NCBI GenBank assembly: GCA_947632525.1
Contig: CANRPQ010000076.1
Span: 1-5,972 of the forward strand
Reading direction: 5' to 3'
Length of the DNA stretch: 5,972 nucleotides
Source of the DNA: an uncultured Clostridia bacterium
Lineage (GTDB): Bacteria; Bacillota; Clostridia; TANB77; CAG-508
The notes under the pieces were generated by a model that saw only the letters and a program-made list of their open reading frames with translations, was not told the origin of the DNA and made no database searches. Position 1 is the stretch's first letter, and each line of letters begins with the position of its first letter. Position numbers and translations under genes: made by a program. Below, one piece after another: positions 1 through 5,851 of the stretch.

Positions 1-106
1 TTTAATTTGGTAAATATAATTGTGAATGTATATATTATATATTGCTTTATGTAAATTGTCAATCTGCTATTTTACTATATGCTAGTTTATTTAAACAGAA
101 TATTTT
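1..106. other. AT-rich intergenic stretch with no recognisable gene
   Basis: This left edge is almost entirely A and T, with stop codons in all frames. I see no coding region, RNA gene or convincing promoter. A short inverted repeat (GTTTA..TAAAC) lies around 85-96 but has no obvious role. The stretch may be the flank of a gene lying left of the window. Confidence 0.5.
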
Positions 107-130
107 TTAGAACTTTGACATAATTCCTAA

Positions 131-170
131 CCCCCCTATGAGTTTTGACCAACAGTACAAAACTTTGGGG
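131..170. repeat. Imperfect inverted repeat, candidate dispersed intergenic element
   Basis: Two arms face each other. AGTTTTG at 141-147 pairs with CAAAACT at 158-164 around a 10-base loop. Outside a small asymmetric internal loop (TATG opposite TT), CCCC at 133-136 pairs with GGGG at 167-170. The segment is clearly richer in G/C than the A/T flanks. Neither strand has a T-run directly after the hairpin, so it is not a normal intrinsic terminator. Direct echoes flank it: ACTTTG occurs near 112 and again at 162, and ACATAAT near 118 and again at 180. Its size and intergenic position suit a short palindromic repeat or a miniature transposable element, but that reading is inference; only the pairing is seen. 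Confidence 0.45.
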
Positions 171-190
171 ATGAGTGGTACATAATGAAA

Positions 191-230
191 ATAAAATAAA
201 AAATACCATTCTTTTTTTAGAATGATATTT
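191..230 (-). terminator. Intrinsic terminator of the tRNA-Leu gene
   Basis: Read on the minus strand, AGAATGATAT/ATACCATTCT (219-228 with 203-212) form a 10-base-pair stem with one G-U pair and a loop of six A. The stem is followed directly by a long T-rich tract (complement of 191-202). It lies about 40 bases past the mature 3' end of the tRNA and is the obvious end of its transcript. Confidence 0.85.
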
Positions 231-235
231 GTATC

Positions 236-262
236 TATCTGTTTTATTAGTTCGAACAGATA
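236..262 (-). other. Extra hairpin in the tRNA-Leu 3' trailer
   Basis: TATCTGTT at 236-243 pairs perfectly with AACAGATA at 255-262 around an 11-base loop, giving an 8-base-pair stem. It sits seven bases beyond the encoded CCA of the tRNA and before the terminator hairpin. No T-run follows it. It could be a barrier or landing structure for 3' trailer processing, but it may simply be a chance or relic structure. Confidence 0.5.
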
Positions 263-268
263 CGTCAT

Positions 269-351
269 TGGTACCGATGGTGGGACTCGAACCCACATGG
301 TTTCCCGCTGGATTTTGAATCCAGTGCGTCTGCCAGTTCCGCCACATCGGC
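269..351 (-). tRNA. tRNA-Leu (anticodon CAA)
   Basis: The minus strand folds into a complete class II tRNA of 83 bases. The acceptor stem is GCCGATG/CATCGGT (one G-U pair), the discriminator base is A, and the CCA end is encoded at 269-271. The D stem is GCG/CGC with the usual GG in its loop. The anticodon stem is CTGGA/TCCAG with loop TTCAAAA, placing anticodon CAA at 315-317 (complement), which reads the UUG leucine codon. The variable arm is short (about 11 bases, GG-GAAA-CC core), and the T arm is GTGGG/CCCAC with loop TTCGAGT. A73 and the extended variable arm agree with leucine identity. It has its own promoter and terminator and appears to be a single-gene unit, divergent from sigK. 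Confidence 0.96.
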
Positions 352-374
352 ATATATATTTAAGTATATTTATT

Positions 375-403
375 ATCATAGCAAAAAATATGTAAAATAT
401 CAA
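375..403 (-). promoter_or_regulatory. Sigma-A-type promoter of tRNA-Leu
   Basis: On the minus strand TTGATA (398-403) and TATGAT (375-380) are separated by exactly 17 bases, close to the vegetative consensus TTGACA-17-TATAAT. The predicted start of transcription lies a little under 20 bases before the first base of the tRNA, leaving a short AT-rich leader for RNase P to remove. This is the best promoter match in the window. Confidence 0.8.
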
Positions 404-504
404 TCGTTTTTTTAATTTTTTTGAATTTTACTTATTTTACAATAAAATTTATTCGTTAGTGATAATACTTATAGGGTTAATTATAAATATAATTTTATGG
501 TCAG

Positions 505-532
505 GCACAATTTTGTTATTAATACATATAAT
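505..532 (+). promoter_or_regulatory. Candidate sigma-E-type promoter of sigK
   Basis: CATATAAT at 525-532 differs by one base from the sigma-E -10 box CATACAAT known from Bacillus. A partial -35 match (GCACAAT, 505-511, five of seven positions) lies 13 bases upstream. A start near 539 would give a leader of about 40 bases ending in the GGAGG site of sigK. In Bacillus subtilis, sigK is transcribed by sigma-E RNA polymerase with SpoIIID, so the type of promoter fits the gene. The -35 match is weak and the surroundings are so AT-rich that chance matches are likely. Confidence 0.35.
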
Positions 533-566
533 CTTATTGAATATAAAATTTTTTGTATGTCAATTT

Positions 567-571
567 GGAGG
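567..571 (+). promoter_or_regulatory. Ribosome binding site that fixes the sigK start
   Basis: GGAGG at 567-571 is followed 7 bases later by ATG at 579-581. A nearer ATG at 573-575 is only one base from the site and is too close to be used. The in-frame GTG far upstream at 459 has no comparable site. Confidence 0.85.
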
Positions 572-578
572 TATGTTT

Positions 579-1277
579 ATGCTAGTTCTCTCTCTTACTA
601 GTTTTTTTACTTTTTTGCAGTCTGCTATTTTTCTTGTTGGATATATTTCTAACAATTCTTTATTTCCAGAACCTTTAAATAGTGATGATGAAAAAAAGTA
701 TTTGGAGCTTTTTAAAAAAGGAGATGAAGAAGCTAGAAATATTTTGATTGAGCACAATTTAAGACTAGTTGCTCATATAGCAAAAAAATATGTAACAGCT
801 AATGTAGAGCAAGATGATTTAATTTCTATTGGAACAATTGGACTAATTAAGGGAATTAATAGTTTTGATGATTCTAAAGGCGTTCGTCTTGCTACTTATG
901 CTTCACGTTGTATAGATAACGAAATTTTAATGTATTTGAGAAGTATAAAGAAAATAGGTTCAGAGGTTTATTTAGAAGATCCTATTGGAAAAGATAAAGA
1001 TGATAATACAGTTACACTACAAGAAGTTTTAGAAAATAGCGATAAAAATATTGAAGATGAAGTTGATTTGAAGTTTAAAGTTAAGATTTTGTATGAGAAA
1101 ATGAAAGAAGTATTAAAATCACGAGAGAAAACCATATTGGAGTTACGTTTTGGGCTAGGCGGACAAAAACCACAAACTCAAAATGAAATTGCAGATAAAA
1201 TGGGAATTTCACGTAGTTATGTTTCTAGGATAGAAACAAAAGCTATAGGAAAGCTTGCTAAAGAAATTAAAGAATAG
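579..1277 (+). CDS. sigK: RNA polymerase sporulation sigma factor, pro-sigma-K type
   Basis: Encodes 232 residues, the usual size for pro-sigma-K, the late mother-cell sigma factor that directs coat and cortex genes. Residues 1-21 are a hydrophobic pro-sequence ending FLVGY, matching FLVSY at the same position in Bacillus subtilis sigma-K, where the membrane protease SpoIVFB cuts. Then come FPEPL (29-33), region 2 with RNILIEHNLRLVAHIAKKY (53-71), DLISIGTIGLIKG (80-92) and the -10 reading part LATYASRCIDNEILMYLR (104-121), and a short acidic linker. Region 4 (about 172-232) has the ELRFGLGG segment and helix-turn-helix EIADKMGISRSYVSRIE (203-219). Sigma-E is a less likely reading because it has a different N-terminus. 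The gene is uninterrupted, with no skin-type element. I chose the start at 579 over an in-frame GTG at 459 because of the GGAGG site and because the family pro-sequence begins here. It appears monocistronic and is followed by a terminator. Confidence 0.93.
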   Translation: MLVLSLTSFFTFLQSAIFLVGYISNNSLFPEPLNSDDEKKYLELFKKGDEEARNILIEHNLRLVAHIAKKYVTANVEQDDLISIGTIGLIKGINSFDDSKGVRLATYASRCIDNEILMYLRSIKKIGSEVYLEDPIGKDKDDNTVTLQEVLENSDKNIEDEVDLKFKVKILYEKMKEVLKSREKTILELRFGLGGQKPQTQNEIADKMGISRSYVSRIETKAIGKLAKEIKE

Positions 1278-1308
1278 ATTTTAAAATTTTATGTAAGTTA
1301 ACTTAAAA

Positions 1309-1353
1309 GCAAGAGAAAATCTATGAATTATAGATTCTCTCTTGTTTTGTTTT
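1309..1353. terminator. Terminator shared by convergent genes sigK and the 790-residue gene
   Basis: CAAGAGAAAATCTAT (1310-1324) pairs with 1330-1344 over 15 positions with a single A-C mismatch around a five-base loop, and TTTTGTTTT follows on the plus strand. It is a strong intrinsic terminator for sigK. On the minus strand the same stem is followed by a weaker run (CTTTTAAG), so it may also end the convergent gene. The right arm and loop contain the last codons and stop of that minus-strand gene (stop at 1328-1330). Confidence 0.8.
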
Positions 1354-3700
1354 CTACTTTATCTGTTTTATATATTACTTTATATTTTACTGCATGTACT
1401 TTTATAACCTTATTAGTGTATTCATCTATTTGATAATTAATTCTAAATTCCTTTTCTTCTTTATCTTCTAGTTTATATTTTTTTAAGTCAATAAGTACTT
1501 CTGTACTTACATCCATTCCTAGTGGTAATGTCTGATTAAAGTTATCAAATTGAGTAATGTTAGTATAGTATATAGCCTGAAAATCTTTTGGTAATATTAA
1601 AGTGTAAAAATCTAAAGTTTGGTTTTGTTTTATATCATTTGCTATTTTATATATTTCTTGCGTTGCATTTAAATTAGCAATATTTAAATTATCTTTTTCA
1701 AGAAGTTCACCGGATATTTCTGATTCATTTACAATTTTAGAAATATATACTGGCATTTCAAATGGAACATTAATTTTTGCTAATGCTTCTTTTGCTAGTT
1801 TTATACAATTTCTAAGGTTATCAATAAATACGTCTAAATCGGTATTGGGTGTAATATTAAGTATTTTAAATTTATCCTTTTCGACTTCACGATGTTTTTG
1901 GTTGTGCAACATTTTTACTTTTGTTTGGTCTTCTGAGATTCCACCAAAGATATCAAAGTCTTTTATTTGAATTAATTCAATATTTTCTTTATATTCTGCT
2001 TTTAGCTCATCTAATTGCTTCTGCAATTTTGTTTTTTCTTGTTCTGTTAAATCTTTACTTTTGGTTTTGTTAAGAATTTGACTAGATGCAATAACCTGCT
2101 TTACTGCAAAAATACTGTCTAGTTCGTTTTTAGAAAGCTTTCTTCTTTGTACCTCATCCATTTTTTTGCCTAAATCTTCTATATCTTCTTCATATACAAA
2201 ACTTTTTTCTATTTTTTCTTTTGAAGTACTTTCTTCCTCCCCTTCATTTAAGCTTGGTAATTCATCCTTGTTTGTAAATTTCCAGAATTCGAAAATGCTT
2301 TTTTTGTGTAGTTCTATTTCATTTAAATAGATATTGGCATTTTTTATCTTACGTTCCAGATTAATTTGTTTCAATTCTAATGCTTTTTTATCCATTTCTA
2401 TGTTTTTAATATTTTTTACTTTTTCATCTAGTTTTGTACAAACTTCTATTAAATCTTCAATAGTATAGTTTTCTTTTTCTTCTTCTATTGGTATATCTTG
2501 CTTGGCTTCTTCTTTTTTATTTGTTTTTTTGTTTTTTACCTTATAGTTTTCTATATTATTTAAATGTTTTTTTCTATTTCCAAAGTAATATTTGATTTTA
2601 CCAAAGAAACTTTTCTTACATGCTAAGAATGTTGCAATTTGTTTCTGCTTATTTAGAAACTCTTCTGTTTGTTTTTCAGTAATCTTTTTTAGATTTTGTA
2701 GTATTTCTTTTTCTTCTTCTATTTTTTTATCCTGTGATAAAATTAAGCCTCTTTTTTCTTTTACTTGTTTTTTGATAAAGGTAGTTAAGTTGTTATATTT
2801 TATTTTTGTTTTATCATCATACCAAAATTCTAATTCTCCTTTGTTTGATATATGTGTGTTAAATGTGTAATTATCTGGTAGTCCTGTAGTAAGTATAAAA
2901 AGTGCTTTCACAAGTTTATACCATTCTAATGCTTCTTCTTTTGTATTTAGAGTAATTACATAATCACTTTGTATATCACCATATACTTTGGTTTTTCCAA
3001 TAATTTTTAGGCATATCTGCCTTTTCGAATCATAAACTTCAAATATGTTTGGCCATTCTTTTGTAAAGTACCACAAATAGTTTTCTAAATCTGTAATTTG
3101 ATTTTGAAATAAATAATTTCCTGAATATTCTTGGTGTGTAATGGGCGCAAAAATCATTTCTTTCTTTTGCGACTTACTGCATTCTATTTGCTTTTTTAAT
3201 AAATAGAAAAATGCGTCATTGTTAGTTTCGTTTGTAGGTACTAACATAAAATATTGATTAGAAATATCGGAATAGTAAATTTGCCAAATATAGTTATTTG
3301 GATATTTTACTTTATAGGGAAGTAGTTTTTTTATTTTTTCTTGCTCTTTTTCGATATTTTCTATATTATCAATGTTCATATCATTTAGCATAACTAAAAA
3401 GGTAGCAAATTTTTCTAAATTACTTTCTGACTTTGAATCTAAGTAAGCTGATATTGGAGCAGATAATTTATATTTTTGGTTTAAGTCTGTCAATCTATCT
3501 GTTGGAGTTAATAAAATTTGTATATCGGTTATTGGAATATACTGATATACCTTATAACTAATTTCATCATAGGATTTTGACGGTCTAAAACTAAAAGGCT
3601 TAAATTCTTTTAAGACTTTTGGAATTTTTTCTAAATCTAATCCTAAATAATTTAGTTTTTCTTTTAATTTTTCATCATTTTCTTCTGTACCTTTAGGCAT
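1328..3700 (-). CDS. Large coiled-coil protein of unknown function (790 residues)
   Basis: I do not recognise this family and give no function. The protein is soluble in appearance: no signal peptide, no membrane-spanning segment, and very rich in Lys, Glu, Asn and Ile. Residues about 1-310 look globular, with aromatic strands such as YIWQIYYSDISNQYFMLV (137-154) and KGELEFWYDD (287-296). Residues about 310-360, 415-470 and 500-575 have the heptad-like charged pattern of coiled coils. Between the first two lies a basic aromatic patch, CKKSFFGKIKYYFGNRKK (361-378), then a Lys/Glu-rich linker (385-410). Residues about 580-790 look globular again. No nucleotide-binding loop or metal-site motif is evident. 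The ATG at 3700 follows an in-frame stop; the only likely ribosome site, AAAGGA, is about 13 bases upstream, longer than usual. It has its own promoter and lies downstream of the thrS terminator, so it is probably not co-transcribed with thrS. The coding call is secure by length; the role is open. Confidence 0.9.
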   Translation of the reverse strand: MPKGTEENDEKLKEKLNYLGLDLEKIPKVLKEFKPFSFRPSKSYDEISYKVYQYIPITDIQILLTPTDRLTDLNQKYKLSAPISAYLDSKSESNLEKFATFLVMLNDMNIDNIENIEKEQEKIKKLLPYKVKYPNNYIWQIYYSDISNQYFMLVPTNETNNDAFFYLLKKQIECSKSQKKEMIFAPITHQEYSGNYLFQNQITDLENYLWYFTKEWPNIFEVYDSKRQICLKIIGKTKVYGDIQSDYVITLNTKEEALEWYKLVKALFILTTGLPDNYTFNTHISNKGELEFWYDDKTKIKYNNLTTFIKKQVKEKRGLILSQDKKIEEEKEILQNLKKITEKQTEEFLNKQKQIATFLACKKSFFGKIKYYFGNRKKHLNNIENYKVKNKKTNKKEEAKQDIPIEEEKENYTIEDLIEVCTKLDEKVKNIKNIEMDKKALELKQINLERKIKNANIYLNEIELHKKSIFEFWKFTNKDELPSLNEGEEESTSKEKIEKSFVYEEDIEDLGKKMDEVQRRKLSKNELDSIFAVKQVIASSQILNKTKSKDLTEQEKTKLQKQLDELKAEYKENIELIQIKDFDIFGGISEDQTKVKMLHNQKHREVEKDKFKILNITPNTDLDVFIDNLRNCIKLAKEALAKINVPFEMPVYISKIVNESEISGELLEKDNLNIANLNATQEIYKIANDIKQNQTLDFYTLILPKDFQAIYYTNITQFDNFNQTLPLGMDVSTEVLIDLKKYKLEDKEEKEFRINYQIDEYTNKVIKVHAVKYKVIYKTDKVENKTRENL

Positions 3701-3769
3701 TAATTATTTATAATCCTTTCTAAAACTCCTATTATAATTTTATTATTATATCTCATAAATTACATTCAC

Positions 3770-3799
3770 AGTATATCATAAAGCATTTTAAATTAGCAA
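3770..3799 (-). promoter_or_regulatory. Sigma-A-type extended -10 promoter of the 790-residue gene
   Basis: On the minus strand TTGCTA (3794-3799) and TATACT (3770-3775) are 18 bases apart, and the -10 box is preceded by TGA, the extended -10 TGn element. Transcription would start about 60-65 bases before the ATG at 3700. It lies just past the thrS terminator, which supports independent expression of this gene. Confidence 0.6.
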
Positions 3800-3810
3800 T
3801 GTTTTTTTAC

Positions 3811-3842
3811 AAAAAGGTGCTTCAATTTTGAAACACCTTTTT
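3811..3842 (-). terminator. Intrinsic terminator of thrS
   Basis: On the minus strand AAAAAGGTGTTTC pairs with GAAGCACCTTTTT (one G-U pair) around a loop of about six bases. The T-run forms the 3' arm and is followed by a few more bases before an A-run. It begins about 20 bases past the thrS stop. Because the stem starts with five A and ends with five T it may work in both directions, but no plus-strand gene needs it. Confidence 0.85.
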
Positions 3843-3862
3843 AGTATTATGCAATTTATAAT

Positions 3863-5779
3863 TTAATTATATTTTTCAATTTCGCCTTTTATTTTGTTTA
3901 TAAAATCCTCTAATGGCATTTGTCCAATGTCACCGTCTTTTCTTGAACGTACACCTACAGCATTTGCTTCTACTTCTTTGTCCCCTAAAATTAGCATATA
4001 TGGTATTTTTTGAAGTTGTGCTTCACGAATTTTATAACCAATTTTTTCTTGTCTTTCATCAAGTTCTACACGAATTCCATTTTTATCTAATTCTTCTCTT
4101 ACCTTTTCTGCATATTGTATATGGCTATCAGCTATTGGAAGTAATTTTACTTGTACTGGTGAAAGCCATGTTGGGAATGCACCTGCATAGTGTTCTGTTA
4201 TAATTCCTATAAATCTTTCAAATGATCCAAATAGTGCCCTGTGAATCATTATTGGAGTTTTCTTTTCTCCGTCAGAATCAATATAGCTTAAATTAAATCT
4301 TAATGGTAATTGGAAATCAACTTGTATAGTTCCCATTTGCCATTCTCTTCCTAGACAATCTTTCATCTTAATATCAATCTTTGGACCATAGAAAGCGCCG
4401 TCTCCTTCATTAATGCGGTAATTATCTTTTCCACAAATTTCATCCAATACGTCTTTTAGGTCTGCTTCAGCTTTATTCCATAGGCTTAATTCTCCCATAT
4501 AGTCATCTGGTCTAGTAGATAATGTTAGCATGAAATCTAACCCAAAGATATTATATAGGTCCTTAGCTATTTCTAGGATTGCTTTAATTTCATCTTTTAT
4601 TTGAGATTCCATTACAAAGTTATGAGAGTCATCTTGCCTAAACATCCTTACTCTAAATAATCCATTTAATTGGCCTGATTTTTCATTTCTATGAATTACA
4701 TCTATATCATTAAAGCGAAGTGGTAAATCTTTATAACTTCTTAATTTACTTTGATAGATTTTAATAGAGTTTGGGCAGTTCATTGGTTTTAATGCTTGTT
4801 CGTTTCCATCAGCATCAGTTAATACAAACATGTCTTCTTTATAGTGGTCCCAATGTCCTGAAGTTTTCCATAAACTGCTACTATTTAATTGTGGACCTGA
4901 AAATTCTTGATATCCTTTGTTTTTGTGTGCCTTTCTCCAAAGGTCTATTAATATATTCATCATTGTAAATCCTTTTGGCATCCAATATGCCATACCAGGT
5001 GCTGTTTCGTCAAAGAAAAATAGGTCTAATTCTTTTCCTAGTTTTCTATGGTCTCTCTTCTTAGCCTCTTCTATCATGTGTAAATATTCTTCTAGCATGC
5101 TTGCTTTAGGGAAGGAAATACCATAAATTCTTTGAAGAGTTTGTTTGGTTTCATCGCCTCTCCAATATGCTGACGAAGAATTTAATAGTTTGAATGCTTT
5201 TACTGAACCTGTACTCATAATATGAGGACCTGCACATAATTCTTTAAATTCACCTTGGTCGTAAAAACTAATTTCTTCTCCTTCTGCTAGTTCTTCAATC
5301 AACTCAATTTTATATGGTTCTTTTCTTTCTTCCATTAGTTTGATTGCTTCACTTTTTGGAAGAGTATATCTAGTAATTTGTAAATCTTCTTTTACTATTT
5401 TTCTCATTTCTTCTTCTATTTTAGCTATATCTTCTTCTGTAAATGGCTTTTCTACATCGAAGTCATAGTAAAATCCATTATCAATAGCAGGACCTATTGT
5501 TAGCTTAACACTATCTCCATAAATTCTTTTAATTGCTTGTGCCATAATATGTGAAGTTGTATGCCAAAATGTTTTTTTTCCTTCTTCATTGTCAAAAGTT
5601 AAAATTTCTAATTTACAGTCATTATTAATTTTTGTTCTTAAATCTTTTACTTCTCCATTAACTTTACCTGCCATTGCATTTCTTGCTAATCCCTCACTAA
5701 TTTGCTTTGCAATTTCTAAAATAGAGCTGCCTTCCTCTACTTCTATTTTAGAGTTATCTTTTAATTCTACTTTTATCAT
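3863..5779 (-). CDS. thrS: Threonyl-tRNA synthetase
   Basis: Attaches threonine to tRNA-Thr in the cytoplasm. At 638 residues it is full length for the bacterial enzyme, with all domains in order. The TGS domain is about 1-62. The second N-terminal (editing) domain has the HTTSH motif (H73, H77) and LCAGPH (C182, H186), the residues that clear mischarged serine. The class II catalytic core runs from about 245 to 540: zinc ligands C335 (in MNCP), H386 (in QDDSH) and H513 (in MIHRA), motif 2 FRVRMFRQDD (375-384, R376), and motif 3 GSFERF (518-523, R522). The anticodon-binding domain covers about 541-638. No expected key residue is missing. The start has an AGGAGG site (5787-5792) 7 bases upstream. 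The gene is preceded by a T-box leader and followed by its own terminator, so it appears to be a single-gene unit controlled by the level of uncharged tRNA-Thr. Confidence 0.98.
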   Translation of the reverse strand: MIKVELKDNSKIEVEEGSSILEIAKQISEGLARNAMAGKVNGEVKDLRTKINNDCKLEILTFDNEEGKKTFWHTTSHIMAQAIKRIYGDSVKLTIGPAIDNGFYYDFDVEKPFTEEDIAKIEEEMRKIVKEDLQITRYTLPKSEAIKLMEERKEPYKIELIEELAEGEEISFYDQGEFKELCAGPHIMSTGSVKAFKLLNSSSAYWRGDETKQTLQRIYGISFPKASMLEEYLHMIEEAKKRDHRKLGKELDLFFFDETAPGMAYWMPKGFTMMNILIDLWRKAHKNKGYQEFSGPQLNSSSLWKTSGHWDHYKEDMFVLTDADGNEQALKPMNCPNSIKIYQSKLRSYKDLPLRFNDIDVIHRNEKSGQLNGLFRVRMFRQDDSHNFVMESQIKDEIKAILEIAKDLYNIFGLDFMLTLSTRPDDYMGELSLWNKAEADLKDVLDEICGKDNYRINEGDGAFYGPKIDIKMKDCLGREWQMGTIQVDFQLPLRFNLSYIDSDGEKKTPIMIHRALFGSFERFIGIITEHYAGAFPTWLSPVQVKLLPIADSHIQYAEKVREELDKNGIRVELDERQEKIGYKIREAQLQKIPYMLILGDKEVEANAVGVRSRKDGDIGQMPLEDFINKIKGEIEKYN

Positions 5780-5786
5780 GTTTTTT

Positions 5787-5792
5787 CCTCCT
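5787..5792 (-). promoter_or_regulatory. Ribosome binding site of thrS
   Basis: AGGAGG on the minus strand, with 7 bases (AAAAAAC) between it and the ATG at 5777-5779. It is a perfect, well-spaced site and confirms the thrS start. Confidence 0.9.
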
Positions 5793-5817
5793 CTTATTAC
5801 TATACAATAAACAATAA

Positions 5818-5851
5818 ACTCCTTTTAACTAATTACTTAGTTAAAAGGAGT
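5818..5851 (-). terminator. Regulated terminator of the thrS T-box leader
   Basis: On the minus strand CTCCTTTTAACTAA (5837-5850) pairs perfectly with TTAGTTAAAAGGAG (5819-5832) around a GTAA loop, with one more A-T pair outside. TTTATTGTTTATTG follows, a U-rich but interrupted tract. Its 5' arm overlaps the 3' arm of the antiterminator, so only one of the two can form. It stops transcription before thrS when tRNA-Thr is charged. Confidence 0.88.

Noticed and set aside
131..170. Inverted repeat as an intrinsic terminator
   Set aside because: No T-run follows the stem on either strand, and the tRNA transcript already has a strong terminator at 191-230.
87..403. Two minus-strand open frames of 88 and 98 codons
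   Set aside because: Both run straight through the tRNA-Leu gene, its terminator and the inverted repeat, and neither has a convincing ribosome site. They are chance frames over RNA-gene sequence.
459..578. GTG at 459 as the sigK start
   Set aside because: It has no good ribosome site, it adds residues that the family lacks, and the true pro-sequence begins at the ATG at 579 behind GGAGG.
579..1277. Skin-type prophage or recombination site in sigK
   Set aside because: The reading frame is continuous from the pro-sequence to the region 4 helix-turn-helix, with no insertion.
2592..2870. Plus-strand open frame of 92 codons
   Set aside because: It is antisense to the purine-rich coiled-coil region of the 790-residue gene and encodes a Phe/Ser/Leu-rich sequence typical of such a shadow, without a ribosome site.
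1328..3700. The 790-residue protein as an SMC-like or Rad50-like ATPase
   Set aside because: The coiled coils suggest this at first, but there is no Walker A loop (GxxGxGKS/T), no signature motif and no Walker B at the ends.
3913..5810. Several plus-strand open frames opposite thrS
   Set aside because: They are antisense to a complete, well-conserved threonyl-tRNA synthetase gene and have no independent support.
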